64,000 nucleotides of DNA from Streptomyces netropsis (GCF_014203545.1 NZ_JACHJG010000001.1:953934-1017933), one strand, 5' to 3'. Counted from the first letter of the stretch, positions 1-8,872 are shown. Numbers and translations: made by a program. Notes: a model not told the origin generated them from the letters alone.

Positions 1-53
1 AGCGTTTCCTCGCCGACAGGGAGGGCGACGGCGGCCGTTGACGGTCGGGCCGA

Positions 54-59
54 TAGCGT
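54..59 (+). promoter_or_regulatory. Candidate leaderless -10 hexamer of coaE
   Basis: TAGCGT lies 7 nt before the coaE ATG at 67, so transcription would begin at or next to the start codon. No Shine-Dalgarno sequence precedes the ATG. The upstream TTGACG is too close (10-nt spacing) to be an ordinary -35 box, so the call rests on the hexamer position and on similar arrangements elsewhere in this window. Confidence 0.4.
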
Positions 60-66
60 GGGGCCC

Positions 67-675
67 ATGCTGAAGGTGGGCCTCACGGGCGGTATCGGAT
101 CCGGCAAGAGCGAAGTGTCGCGGCTTCTCGCCTCGTACGGGGCGGTGATCGTCGACTCCGACCGCATCGCGCGGGAGGTGGTCGAGCCGGGAACGCCCGG
201 ACTGGCCGCCGTCGTCGCCGAGTTCGGCCCCGGCATCGTCACCGCCGACGGCACCCTCGACCGGCCCAAGCTCGGCTCGATCGTCTTCGCCGACACCGGC
301 CGCCGCACGGCCCTCAACGCCATCGTGCACCCCCTCGTCCGCGCCCGCTCCGCCGAGATCGAAGCGGCGGCGGCCCCGGACGCCGTCGTCGTCCACGACG
401 TCCCCCTCCTCGCCGAGAACGGCCTCGCCCCCCTCTTCGACCTGGTCGTCGTCATCGACGCGACGGAGGAAACCCGCCTCGACCGCCTCGTCCGGCTGCG
501 CGGCATGACCCCCGACGAGGCCCGCGCCCGGATGGCCGCCCAGGCGACCCGCGAGGAGCGGCTGGCGGTCGCCGATCTCGTCATCGACAACGACGGCCCG
601 CTCGAAGCACTGCAATCGCAGGTCGCGAAGGCCTGGACGGACCTGCTCGCCCGGTCGGCGCACCACGCCGAATAG
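67..675 (+). CDS. coaE: Dephospho-CoA kinase
   Basis: Catalyses the last step of coenzyme A synthesis, the ATP-dependent phosphorylation of the 3'-hydroxyl of dephospho-CoA in the cytosol. The 202-residue product opens with the family P-loop GGIGSGKS (residues 8-15), followed by the DSDRIARE stretch, and has the LID-type region rich in Arg near residue 150 ([11 protein letters not shown]). Length matches the usual bacterial enzyme of about 200 residues. The ATG at 67 is preferred over the one at 58 because it places the P-loop at the normal distance and follows a TAGCGT hexamer. The gene stands alone; the next gene is convergent. Confidence 0.95.
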   Translation: MLKVGLTGGIGSGKSEVSRLLASYGAVIVDSDRIAREVVEPGTPGLAAVVAEFGPGIVTADGTLDRPKLGSIVFADTGRRTALNAIVHPLVRARSAEIEAAAAPDAVVVHDVPLLAENGLAPLFDLVVVIDATEETRLDRLVRLRGMTPDEARARMAAQATREERLAVADLVIDNDGPLEALQSQVAKAWTDLLARSAHHAE

Positions 676-697
676 GCGTCGCCGCCGTGACGGCTCC

Positions 698-976
698 CTA
701 CCGCCGCTTCGGCTCCCGCACGGGGTCGTACGGCGGGACGTTCCGGCCCGGCTGATAGTGCGGCCCCTGGCGCATGTGCCGTACCACCATGATCAAATCG
801 GTGGCGGTCACCGCGATCAGCACCGCGCAGGCGATCGCCCATCCGGGCTGCCCGGCCGCCGCGAAGAGCACGGTCCCCGCCACGGCCCAGACCAGCCCCC
901 ACAGGGCCAGCCCGCAACGCAACCGCAGCGGACTCCGCGCGGTCATCGGTTCGCTGCCCGTACGCATGGCACCCAT
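698..976 (-). CDS. DUF6343 family small membrane protein
   Basis: A 92-residue protein with two predicted membrane helices (about residues 20-35 and 40-60) and a Pro/Arg-rich cytoplasmic tail ending in EPKRR. The N-terminal TGSEPMTARSPLRLR stretch is typical of a small Streptomyces family (DUF6343) of unknown function. Two ATGs are possible, at 976 and 967; a GGGGAG ribosome binding site serves either one. It is convergent with coaE, 22 bp from its stop, and divergent from the SNF2 helicase gene. Function is unknown; the family name is from memory of similar proteins. Confidence 0.7.
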   Translation of the reverse strand: MGAMRTGSEPMTARSPLRLRCGLALWGLVWAVAGTVLFAAAGQPGWAIACAVLIAVTATDLIMVVRHMRQGPHYQPGRNVPPYDPVREPKRR

Positions 977-1348
977 CTCCCACTCCCCAGGATCCACCCG
1001 GCGCGAGCGATACGGAACGGTCGGCGGGCCGGCGCCCGAGGCCGCCACCCTCGCCGCCGGAAGGGCGCCCCGGCCCCGGCGCAAGCGGCGGGGGACCGGA
1101 CGCCCCAGGTGGTCTCTCAGCCGGCGGATACGGGACCGGGCCGGGCCCGGGCGTTCGCGGACCGGGCCGCCGGCGCCGACCCACCGCGGGCCGCCGCCGT
1201 TCGGCGAGGGCCGCCGACCGGCCGTGGCCCGGTGATGTCAGAGCCTCTCCGTAGACTCGGTCCTTGTCGTTGCGAGTGCCGCGGAAGTCCGGCGATCACA
1301 CGATCAGGGCAGCGGTGAGTCGCACGAGACGGGCGAGGTGATGGGCGG
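977..1348. other. Divergent intergenic region with candidate damage promoter
   Basis: No convincing gene fits this 372-bp space; the open frames across it are G+C-driven. It must hold the promoters of the DUF6343 gene (leftward) and the SNF2 helicase gene (rightward). The only recognisable site is the PafBC-like promoter at 1235-1257. Confidence 0.6.
1235..1257 (+). promoter_or_regulatory. Candidate RecA-NDp/PafBC-type promoter of SNF2-SWIM pair
   Basis: ATGTCAGAG, 8 nt, TAGACT. It differs at two of nine positions from the TTGTCAGTG element seen before uvrA and uvrB, while the 8-nt gap and the TANNNT hexamer are kept. The predicted transcript would start near 1264, about 85 nt before the helicase start. 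It is weaker than the other copies and so only a candidate. Confidence 0.4.
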
Positions 1349-4234
1349 GTGGCACAGCGACTGCCCTCGCGGGCGGACCACGGTCCGGCCGAGCCCGGGG
1401 ACCCGCGGACCGAGCCGCTGGCCCGCTGCGCCGCGGTTCTGCTGCCCGCCGACCCGCCGAGGGCCACCACGGTCGCCTTCTGGCGGCCGGACGGCGGCCC
1501 CCTGCCGGCGACGAGCACGGCCGACGCAGCGGACCTGACGGCCGCCGAGCTGACCGTCGTGCGCCCCCACGGACGCGGTGTCCGGCGGCACACCGTGCCC
1601 GCCGTCGTGCTGCCACTGGAGCAGGCCCTGCCGCTCCTCGCCCGGGCCCGGCACGACCCGAACGCCCACCCGGCGACCGCGTGCTGGGGAGCTGCTGTGC
1701 TGCACGCGATGCGCCTCGTCGCGCGGGGACGCTTCCTGCCGGGACTCACCCCGGCCGGGCACGACGCCTGGCGGGCCGGCCCGCTGGACGCCGACGACCT
1801 CACACACGTCCGGGCGATCGCCGCCGCCATGCCGCCCGAGGCCCACGCGGTGCCCGTGCCGGGCTCCAGCCCGCTTCGGCTGCCCGCCCCGGAGGGGCTC
1901 GTGCGGGAGCTGCTCGACGCCGTCGCCGACCGTCTGCCGCGCACGCCCGCCGCCGTCCACGCGGCCGGAGCCCTCTACGCGGCGCCGGGCCGCCCGTCCC
2001 GCCCGCCCGGCTCACCGGCCCTGAGCTCCTGGTGCGCCGAGGCCACGGCCGGTGCGGACACGGGGGTGCGGATCTCGTTGCGCCTGGACCTGGGAGCCCA
2101 CGACCTCTACGACGAGGAGGGTGGTCACGCGACGCTCCTCGTGCAGGTCCACAGCCTGGTCGACCCGGCCCTGCTCACCGATGCGGCCGAGCTGTGGGCG
2201 GGGCGGGCGGGGGAGCACTTCGGGGCGCGCAGCCGCATCGACACGGTCCTCGCCCTGCGGCGCGCGGCCCGCCTCTGGCCGCCGCTCGCCAGGTTGCTCG
2301 ACCGGCCCGTGCCCGACGTCCTGGCCCTCGCCGAGGACGAGCTGTACGAGCTGCTGGGGCCCGTCGCGCGGCGCCTGTCCGCCGCGGGGGTCGCCGTGCA
2401 CTGGCCCCGGGAGCTCGCCCGTGGGCTGACCGCCACGGCGGTCGTCCGGATGGCACCGGGCACCGCGTCCGACGAGCCCGCCTTCTTCGACACCGCGCGG
2501 GCACTGGAGTTCGGCTGGCAGCTCGCGCTGGGCGGGTCACCGCTCACCGAGCGGGAGATGGACGCCCTCGCGGAAGCGCACCGGCCCGTGGTGCGCCTGC
2601 GCGACCAATGGGTGCTGGTGGATCCCGCGCTCGTCCGCAAGGCGCGCGCACGCCGCCTCGGCCGGCTCGACGCCGCCGAGGCCCTGTCCGTGGCCCTCAC
2701 CGGCACCGCCGACATCGACGGTGAGCGTACCGAGGTCGTACCGACGGGAGCGCTCGCCGCCCTCCGCGACCGGATCACCGGCCAGGCCCGGCCGGTGGGC
2801 CCGCCGCCCGGGCTGCACGCGACGCTGCGCGACTACCAGCTGCGCGGACTGGCCTGGCTGGACCTGATGACCTCGCTCGGCCTGGGCGGCTGCCTCGCCG
2901 ACGACATGGGCCTCGGGAAGACCGTCACGCTCATCGCCCTGCACCTGCACCGCGCGTCGCGGACGGCGGGCCCCATGCCCCCGACCCTGGTGATCTGCCC
3001 GGCCTCCCTCCTCGGCAACTGGCAGCGCGAGATCGAACACTTCGCGCCCGGCGTCCCCGTCCACCGCTTCCACGGCACCGGCCGGGCCCTGGACGCGATG
3101 ACGAGCGGCTTCGTCCTCACCACCTACGGCACGATGCGCGCCAGCGCCGACCTGCTCGCCGAGCACCCGTGGGGCCTGGTCGTGGCGGACGAGGCCCAGC
3201 ACGTCAAGAACCCGTACTCCCGGGCCGCCGTCGCCCTGCGGACCATCCCCGCGCCCGCCCGTGTCGCCCTCACCGGCACCCCCGTGGAGAACAACCTCTC
3301 CGAGCTGTGGGCGCTCCTGGACTGGACCACCCCCGGCCTGCTCGGCTCCCTGAAGAACTTCCGCGCCCGCCACGCCCGAGCCATCGAGAGCGAGGACCAG
3401 GGCGAGCGGGCGGAGGCGGTGGAGCGCCTCGGCCGTCTCGTACGGCCCTTCCTGCTGCGCCGCAGGAAGTCGGACCCCGGCATCGCCCCGGAGCTGCCGC
3501 CGAAGACGGAGACCGACCACCCGGTCCCGCTGTCGCGCGAACAGGCCGCGCTCTACGAGGCGGTCGTGCGGGAGACCCTCGCGCACATCGAGGAGGCCGC
3601 GGGGATGGCGCGCCGCGGCCTGGTGATGAAGCTGCTCACGGACCTCAAGCAGATCTGCAATCACCCCGCCCAGTACCTGAAGGAGGACGCCGCCCGGCTG
3701 ACGGGGCGTTCGGGCAAGCTGGAGCTCCTCGACGAGCTGCTGGACACGATCCTCTCCGAGGGCGGTTCGGTCCTGGTCTTCACCCAGTACGTCTCGATGG
3801 CCCGGCTGCTCTCCGCGCACCTCGCGGCACGCGGCGTGCCGTCCCGGCTGCTCCACGGCGGCACGCCGGTGGCACGGCGCCAAGAGCTGGTGGACGAGTT
3901 CCAGTCCGGTGGGGTGCCGGTGTTCCTGCTGTCGCTGAAGGCGGCCGGCACGGGCCTGAACCTCACGCGGGCGGGCCATGTCGTGCACTACGACCGCTGG
4001 TGGAACCCGGCGGTCGAGGAGCAGGCCACCGACCGCGCCTACCGCATCGGGCAGACGCAGCCGGTCCAGGTGCACCGCCTCATCGCCGAGGGCACGGTCG
4101 AGGACCGGATCGCCGACATGCTGGAGAGCAAACGCGCACTGGCCGACGCGGTGCTGAGCGGCGGCGAAGCCGCGCTGACCGAGCTCAGCGACGCCGAGCT
4201 CGCCGACCTGGTCGCCTTGCGGAGGCCGGCATGA
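1349..4234 (+). CDS. SNF2-family DEAD/DEAH ATPase (Swi2/Snf2 helicase-like)
   Basis: A 961-residue double-stranded-DNA-dependent ATPase expected to act on nucleoprotein complexes. The N-terminal half is the bacterial SNF2-associated region. The ATPase core follows: Walker A DMGLGKT at residues 519-525, Walker B DEAQ at 614-617 followed by HVKNP, the TGTPVENN motif III, and the C-terminal helicase lobe ending with QATDRAYRIGQ (892-902). The GTG at 1349 is chosen because no better start or ribosome binding site is visible nearby. It ends 10 bp before the SWIM gene, which implies co-transcription; this pairing is common in actinobacteria. A damage-type promoter may drive it (1235-1257). Related mycobacterial HelZ-type proteins are linked to DNA damage; the exact substrate here is unknown. 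Confidence 0.88.
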   Translation: MAQRLPSRADHGPAEPGDPRTEPLARCAAVLLPADPPRATTVAFWRPDGGPLPATSTADAADLTAAELTVVRPHGRGVRRHTVPAVVLPLEQALPLLARARHDPNAHPATACWGAAVLHAMRLVARGRFLPGLTPAGHDAWRAGPLDADDLTHVRAIAAAMPPEAHAVPVPGSSPLRLPAPEGLVRELLDAVADRLPRTPAAVHAAGALYAAPGRPSRPPGSPALSSWCAEATAGADTGVRISLRLDLGAHDLYDEEGGHATLLVQVHSLVDPALLTDAAELWAGRAGEHFGARSRIDTVLALRRAARLWPPLARLLDRPVPDVLALAEDELYELLGPVARRLSAAGVAVHWPRELARGLTATAVVRMAPGTASDEPAFFDTARALEFGWQLALGGSPLTEREMDALAEAHRPVVRLRDQWVLVDPALVRKARARRLGRLDAAEALSVALTGTADIDGERTEVVPTGALAALRDRITGQARPVGPPPGLHATLRDYQLRGLAWLDLMTSLGLGGCLADDMGLGKTVTLIALHLHRASRTAGPMPPTLVICPASLLGNWQREIEHFAPGVPVHRFHGTGRALDAMTSGFVLTTYGTMRASADLLAEHPWGLVVADEAQHVKNPYSRAAVALRTIPAPARVALTGTPVENNLSELWALLDWTTPGLLGSLKNFRARHARAIESEDQGERAEAVERLGRLVRPFLLRRRKSDPGIAPELPPKTETDHPVPLSREQAALYEAVVRETLAHIEEAAGMARRGLVMKLLTDLKQICNHPAQYLKEDAARLTGRSGKLELLDELLDTILSEGGSVLVFTQYVSMARLLSAHLAARGVPSRLLHGGTPVARRQELVDEFQSGGVPVFLLSLKAAGTGLNLTRAGHVVHYDRWWNPAVEEQATDRAYRIGQTQPVQVHRLIAEGTVEDRIADMLESKRALADAVLSGGEAALTELSDAELADLVALRRPA

Positions 4235-4244
4235 GGAGACCGGA

Positions 4245-5444
4245 ATGACCAGTGCCACGTCCTGGTGGGGCCGTGCGTGGATCGAGGCCCTGGAGACCAT
4301 GTCCCTCGACGAGGGACGTCTCTCCCGGGGCCGTTCGTACGCCCGCGGGGGCCATGTCCACGACATCACGGTGGCTCCCGGCCGGGTCACGGCGCGGGTC
4401 GAGGGCAGCCGCTCGCGCCCGTACCGCACGGGCATCGGGCTCCGGACGCTCTCCGACGACGACTGGGACCGTTTCCTGGCCGCCGTCGCGGTCCACCCGG
4501 ACCACCTCGCGGCCCTCCTCGACAAGGACATGCCACGCGCGCTGGCCGACGCGGCCACCACCGCGGGCGTCCGTCTGCTGCCCGGCCCCGGTGACCTGTC
4601 CCCGCACTGCACCTGCCCCGACCGCGGCCACCCGTGCAAGCACGCGGCAGCCCTCTGCTACGAGACGGCCCGGCTGCTGGACGGCGACTCCTTCCTGCTG
4701 CTGCTGATGCGCGGCCGTGACGAGCGGGAGCTCCTCGACGACCTCGCCCGCCGCAACGCCGCCCACGCGGCCCGGGAGACACCCACCCCGGCCACCGGGG
4801 TCAGCGCCCGCGCGGCACTGTCGGCCGCCCACCGCCCGCCGCTTCCTCCGCCGTTGCCCGTGCCCGCCCACCCCGGCAGGCCGCCGGCGCTCCCCGACGC
4901 GGGGGGCCTGCCGCTGGACCCGGACCTCCTCGAATTCCTCGCCTCGGACGCGGCGTCCCGGGCCCATGCCTTCCTCGCCACCGGCGGTTCGCCCTTCCCG
5001 GACCTCACCCCCTGGCAGGACGCGGTGCGCCTGGCCGCCGCCCGCCCCACCTCCGGCCTGACCTCCTCCACCCGGGCCCTCTACCGCGCCCTCGCGGCGG
5101 GCACCGGCCGCACGCCCACCGACGTGGCCCGCGCGGTGGCCGCCTGGCGCCAGGGCGGCCCGGAGGGCCTGTCCGTCCTCGAAACCCCCTGGGACCCCCC
5201 GGCCGGCCCCTTCGACCGCGCCCGCTCCACCCTCACCGCCGCCGGCCTCCCCCCGCTGCGCCCCCGGCACAACCACCTCACGGACGAAGCCCGCGGCATC
5301 CAGCTCCGCTACGGCCACGACGGCCGCTGGTACCCCTACGAGGCCGACCCCCCGGGCCCTGCCCCCGTCTGGTGGCCGACGGGGGCGGCCGCCGAGGACC
5401 CGGTGAGCGCCCTGGAGGGGCTGCTTCAGGCGTCGGCGGCGTAG
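4245..5444 (+). CDS. SWIM zinc-finger protein
   Basis: A 399-residue protein with a SWIM zinc-binding motif, C122-x-C124-x6-C131-x-H133, flanked by the family opening SWWGRAWIEALE. SWIM domains bind DNA or proteins and in bacteria travel with SNF2 ATPases. It starts 10 bp after the SNF2 stop, so the two form an operon and probably one complex in which SWIM supplies substrate recognition. The region after residue 165 is Pro/Ala-rich and then gives way to a conserved C-terminal part with no recognised enzymatic motif. Function beyond association with the helicase is inferred. Confidence 0.85.
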   Translation: MTSATSWWGRAWIEALETMSLDEGRLSRGRSYARGGHVHDITVAPGRVTARVEGSRSRPYRTGIGLRTLSDDDWDRFLAAVAVHPDHLAALLDKDMPRALADAATTAGVRLLPGPGDLSPHCTCPDRGHPCKHAAALCYETARLLDGDSFLLLLMRGRDERELLDDLARRNAAHAARETPTPATGVSARAALSAAHRPPLPPPLPVPAHPGRPPALPDAGGLPLDPDLLEFLASDAASRAHAFLATGGSPFPDLTPWQDAVRLAAARPTSGLTSSTRALYRALAAGTGRTPTDVARAVAAWRQGGPEGLSVLETPWDPPAGPFDRARSTLTAAGLPPLRPRHNHLTDEARGIQLRYGHDGRWYPYEADPPGPAPVWWPTGAAAEDPVSALEGLLQASAA

Positions 5445-5794
5445 GGCGTGCCCGACGGGTGATGCGAACGGGTGAGGTGACCGGGCACCTTCGCCCTTCC
5501 GCCCTGCGCGGGCGGGACCCGTTGCCGCGACTGTCGTTACGGGCCGGCCACAGCCGCCTGTCCCGACGGCGCCTCGGGCGCTGCTGCCGCCACCGGACGC
5601 GGCACGGCCCGCGATCCACGAGGTGCCGCCCAAGCCCTGTGGTGCACCTGTGTCTCAGTGGGGCTGACGGCCACTCGATGGGGCGATTTCGGCTCGAATC
5701 GCTCTTCCTGCCCTATGCCTCCGGCCTTAGCCTCCCGGCATGTTCGGCCGCAGCTGAGGGGCCTGTGTGGCTCGGGCGCTCCTGGGAGGATCCA
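5445..5794. other. 350-bp gap with no recognisable gene
   Basis: The space after the SWIM gene holds no frame with good coding character or a ribosome binding site. Its right half (from about 5640) is visibly less G+C-rich than the surroundings. The promoter of the DUF2690 gene should lie here, but no clear -35/-10 pair was found. Confidence 0.5.
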
Positions 5795-6424
5795 TTGACC
5801 GTTGACGGCAACACCCCGGATCAAGCCGCCGGTCAGCAGGATCCCGAGGCCGCCGGTGCAACCCGTTGGTCGTGGCTCGGCCGTCATGGGCCGCAGACCC
5901 TTGTGGGCGCATTGGTCGTGGCCGTGGTGGGCTCGGGGGTCGGCGCCTTGATGACGTCGTTGACCAGCGGCGGCGGCGAAGACGCCAAGGCCCGCCCGCC
6001 GGCGGCGTCCGCAGCGCCCGCGTCGGCCGCCGTCCCGGCCTGCTTCAACGCCACCTGCACAGGCGTGGACCCGAAGGACGCCGGATGCGGGGACGGGGCC
6101 GTGACGATCGCGGACGACTGGGTGTCCACGATGCACGTGGAGATCCGGTACAGCGGTCGTTGCCGGGTCGTCTGGGGCAAACTCACCGGAGCGCAGGTCG
6201 GCGACACGATGGAGATCGCGACATCACCCTCGCAACGGCAACGTGCCACGGTGATCACGGGCCACACCAAGTACACACCGATGCTGCCGGTCGGACGGCA
6301 GTTCTCGACCCAGGTGTCCGCCGTATCGGTCAAGGGGGATCCGGAGCACGACATCCCGGCCGACTACACCCTCCGTGTCGGCGCGGACCAGGACGACGTC
6401 GGCACGAAGTCCGGTCGTGGCTGA
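5795..6424 (+). CDS. DUF2690 domain protein with single membrane helix
   Basis: A 209-residue protein with a short cytoplasmic N-terminus, one transmembrane helix (about residues 35-55, LVGALVVAVVGSGVGALMTSL), an Ala/Pro linker and an extracytoplasmic DUF2690 domain beginning CFNATCTGVDPKDAGC. The spaced cysteines probably form disulfides outside the cell. In other streptomycetes this domain is often found with helix-turn-helix domains; here it stands alone. The TTG at 5795 is chosen because GGGAGGA lies 4-5 nt upstream and because it gives the expected short tail before the helix. Base composition is lower in G+C than the neighbours, suggesting later acquisition. Function is unknown. Confidence 0.75.
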   Translation: MTVDGNTPDQAAGQQDPEAAGATRWSWLGRHGPQTLVGALVVAVVGSGVGALMTSLTSGGGEDAKARPPAASAAPASAAVPACFNATCTGVDPKDAGCGDGAVTIADDWVSTMHVEIRYSGRCRVVWGKLTGAQVGDTMEIATSPSQRQRATVITGHTKYTPMLPVGRQFSTQVSAVSVKGDPEHDIPADYTLRVGADQDDVGTKSGRG

Positions 6425-6550
6425 AGTGCCGTGCGGCCGAGCCGGCTCGCGCGTTCGTCGTCGCACCGGGCCAGTGGGGCGATGCCCGCACTCCGCCGGC
6501 CCGGCAGACGATGCCTTGGACAGGCCCTGGGGGCCGTTCCTGCACGAGGC

Positions 6551-6572
6551 CCCCGGCCGGGCCCGGCCGGGG
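6551..6572. terminator. Perfect 22-bp G+C palindrome, likely bidirectional terminator
   Basis: A perfect palindrome with half-site CCCCGGCCGGG, between the convergent DUF2690 and WGR genes. A second shorter hairpin (CCTCGG/CCGAGG) lies just to its right. The position between converging genes favours a terminator role. Confidence 0.55.
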
Positions 6573-6659
6573 AACGGCCTCGGATCAGCCGAGGTGCCGG
6601 AGGGCTCCGCGAGGGTGTCCGCCGGGGGCGCAGGGGTGTCGGCCTCGACACCCCGGCCG

Positions 6660-8090
6660 TCAGACCAGCCGCTTGATCTCCCCGCGCACCCGGTAGAAGC
6701 CGCTGGAGGAGGGCGAGAGGGCGTCGACGACGTAGCGGGCGCCCGGCTGGCGTATGTGGCGGGGGAACTGGACGTTCCAGGTGGGTTCGTAGCCGTCGGA
6801 GACGACGTGCACGCGGAGGCGGCCGCCTTGTTGGGTGCACTCGACCACGATGCCCGTGGCGGTCGCGGTGGTGACCGTCCGGACGGTGGTGGCCGGGGCG
6901 TAGGTGGGGAGGGCGGCGGCCGACTTGACGTCCAGGGGGACCGGGACGGAGCCGGTGCGGGCGGCGGCGATGGCCGCGTCGGTGGCGTCGATGCAGACCA
7001 GGGAGCCGTCCGTGGTGACCATGTAGAGCTTCTCGTCGAGGTACTGCATCGACAGCGCCGAGCCGCCGCCCGTGCCGAGCTTCCACAGCCGGGTGCCGTC
7101 CGCGGTGAAGCAGTAGACGGAGGAGGCGGAGTCGCCGGCGAAGACGTAGCGGCCTCCGGGGGCCGTGGCGCAGGAGTAGACCGCGGTGTCGCACTGGTAC
7201 GTGGCCTCGACGGTGCCGTCGGCCTTCGACAGGCGCTGGACGACGCGGTGGTTGGTGCCCGCGTAGACGGACGTGTCCTCCTGCCACCCGAAGAGCACCG
7301 CGCCCTTCGTCGGTGTGTGCCAGAGCTCGCCGCCGCCGTCCGGGGCGTAGGCGGTCACTCCCTCGATGTGGCCGTGATAGACGGCGTCCTCGTCCCGGCG
7401 CACCATCCACGCGTGCGCCCCGGCGCTCTTGCGTGACCACTGGTACTCGTCCTCGTGGTCGATGACGGTCAGTCCGCCGGCGCGGTCGGCGACGTTGAGG
7501 ACGCCTTCGCGGATGTCCAGCCAGAAGATGTCGACGTCGGAGGCGATCTCGTAGGCGGCGAAGGGGAGTTTGGCCGAGAGGTCGTAGACGGTGCCGTCGT
7601 CGCAGCCCGCGTAGATCCAGAAGTCGTCCGCCACCAGGCACTTGACGCCGTCCGGCAGTTGATAGCGGGCCAGCACCTCGCCGTCGTGGCCGAGGGTGTA
7701 GACGTCGCCGGACTGATTGCCGACCCAGCAGCGGTCCTCGCCGATGTGGATGCCGAACGCGGCGGCGCCCGTGCGGAACCTCCACAGCACCGGTGCGACC
7801 GCCCGCGCGGTCGACGGGGCGGAGGCGACCTCGCGGCGGGTCACCGGGCGGGCCGCCCGGCCGCCGGCCACGGCGGGGGCGTACCCCTTGCGGACCTTCT
7901 CGCCGATCTTCCGGGCCGCCGCGGCCTTCGCCTTCTCCGCCGTGGGGAACGTGGAGGTCTGCGTCTGTCCCGCCGCCCCGATCCGGCCGTAGCGCACCGC
8001 GACGGTCGTGCCGGCGACCGTCACCTCGTAGAACTTGTGTGCCCCGCCGCCGTCTTGAGACAGCTCCAGATACGTCTTGGTCCCCGTCAC
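6660..8090 (-). CDS. WGR domain plus PQQ-like beta-propeller protein
   Basis: A 476-residue cytosolic protein with no signal peptide. Residues 1-70 form a WGR domain (TYLELSQDG at the start, then VAVRYGRIG and repeated Lys/Ala before GYAP), the module that binds DNA ends and nucleic acid in poly(ADP-ribose) polymerases and bacterial repair proteins. Residues 110-400 are PQQ-like propeller repeats with recurring blade motifs (VYTLGHDGEVLA, VYCFTADGTRLWKL, LVCIDATDA). The last 70 residues form a separate compact region containing WNVQFPRHIR. The GTG at 8090 is chosen because the WGR domain starts there. The promoter at 8141-8163 matches those of uvrA and uvrB closely, so damage induction is likely. 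No enzymatic residues are recognised. Confidence 0.85.
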   Translation of the reverse strand: MTGTKTYLELSQDGGGAHKFYEVTVAGTTVAVRYGRIGAAGQTQTSTFPTAEKAKAAAARKIGEKVRKGYAPAVAGGRAARPVTRREVASAPSTARAVAPVLWRFRTGAAAFGIHIGEDRCWVGNQSGDVYTLGHDGEVLARYQLPDGVKCLVADDFWIYAGCDDGTVYDLSAKLPFAAYEIASDVDIFWLDIREGVLNVADRAGGLTVIDHEDEYQWSRKSAGAHAWMVRRDEDAVYHGHIEGVTAYAPDGGGELWHTPTKGAVLFGWQEDTSVYAGTNHRVVQRLSKADGTVEATYQCDTAVYSCATAPGGRYVFAGDSASSVYCFTADGTRLWKLGTGGGSALSMQYLDEKLYMVTTDGSLVCIDATDAAIAAARTGSVPVPLDVKSAAALPTYAPATTVRTVTTATATGIVVECTQQGGRLRVHVVSDGYEPTWNVQFPRHIRQPGARYVVDALSPSSSGFYRVRGEIKRLV

Positions 8091-8140
8091 GACACGCCCC
8101 TCTCGCACCGGCCGCCACGGCCGGTCTCCACGTGCCGAGA

Positions 8141-8163
8141 ACGCTAGGGCCCACCACTGACAA
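8141..8163 (-). promoter_or_regulatory. RecA-NDp/PafBC-type promoter of the WGR gene
   Basis: Read on the minus strand: TTGTCAGTG (8163-8155), 8 nt, TAGCGT (8146-8141). It is identical to the uvrB promoter through the first 16 bases. The predicted start of transcription is near 8134, leaving a leader of about 45 nt before the GTG at 8090. In mycobacteria this motif is the PafBC-dependent, LexA-independent damage promoter. Confidence 0.75.
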
Positions 8164-8188
8164 TCGGCCCCGGGCCGGGGAGGAGCCT

Positions 8189-8797
8189 TCAGAAGAGCGG
8201 CTCGGGCAGCACCCCTTCGAGGGCCAGCAGGTCCCGCTTGGTCTCCAGGCCCGGGCCGAAGCCGCCCAGGCCGCCGTTGCTCTCGATGACGCGGTGGCAG
8301 GGCACCACGATGGGCAGCGGGTTGCTGCCCATGGCCACGCCCACCGCGCGCGCCGCGCCCCGCTCGCCCACCCGGTCGGCGAGGTCCTGGTAGCTGGCCA
8401 GGGTGCCGTAGGGGACGTGGGCGGCCAGCTCGCGCAGCACCCGGCGGTTGAACCCCGAGGTCAGCGACCAGTCCAGCGGGACGGAGAAGGTCCGCAGCCG
8501 GCCGTCGAAGTACGCCGTCAGCTCGGCCGACGCCGTGCCGAGGACGTCGTGCGCCCGATGGGGAGGCGGGACGGGTCCGGAGCCGAGGCGGCGGGTCAGC
8601 CGGGCGACCGTGTCGCCCGCCGTCGCCGCGTCGGCGTGGAAGGCCACGCACAGCAGGCCCTTCGGCGTCGCCGCGAGCCCCAGGGGGCCGACGCGCGTGC
8701 CGACCGTGGTCCAGGCCCACGCCGGTGGCACCGCCGTCGCCGCCGCCCGCCCGGCACCCGTCACATCGGTCGCGTCCGTCACTTCGGTGTCCGTCAC
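8189..8797 (-). CDS. ogt: Methylated-DNA--protein-cysteine methyltransferase
   Basis: Suicide repair enzyme that moves the alkyl group from O6-alkylguanine (or O4-alkylthymine) onto its own cysteine. The 202-residue product carries the active-site PCHRV motif with C167 and the FNRRVLRELAAHVPYG DNA-binding helix region. The N-terminal ribonuclease-like domain is present; residues 1-25 are a Thr/Ala extension. The gene lies between a secreted phosphodiesterase and the WGR gene, all on the same strand but with separate spacing. No damage promoter of the uvr type is seen upstream. Confidence 0.92.
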   Translation of the reverse strand: MTDTEVTDATDVTGAGRAAATAVPPAWAWTTVGTRVGPLGLAATPKGLLCVAFHADAATAGDTVARLTRRLGSGPVPPPHRAHDVLGTASAELTAYFDGRLRTFSVPLDWSLTSGFNRRVLRELAAHVPYGTLASYQDLADRVGERGAARAVGVAMGSNPLPIVVPCHRVIESNGGLGGFGPGLETKRDLLALEGVLPEPLF

Positions 8798-8872
8798 AGC
8801 ATCCAGCGTAGAACGGACGCTCCCCTCCGGTTCCCGTCCGAGCCACTCGCCTCCCGGCGGCCCCGGGCGCCC

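Noticed and set aside
30..59. TTGACGGTC-N7-TAGCGT upstream of coaE as another damage promoter
   Set aside because: Two changes in the 9-mer and a 7-nt instead of 8-nt gap; coaE has no known role in DNA repair. Kept only as a possible leaderless promoter.
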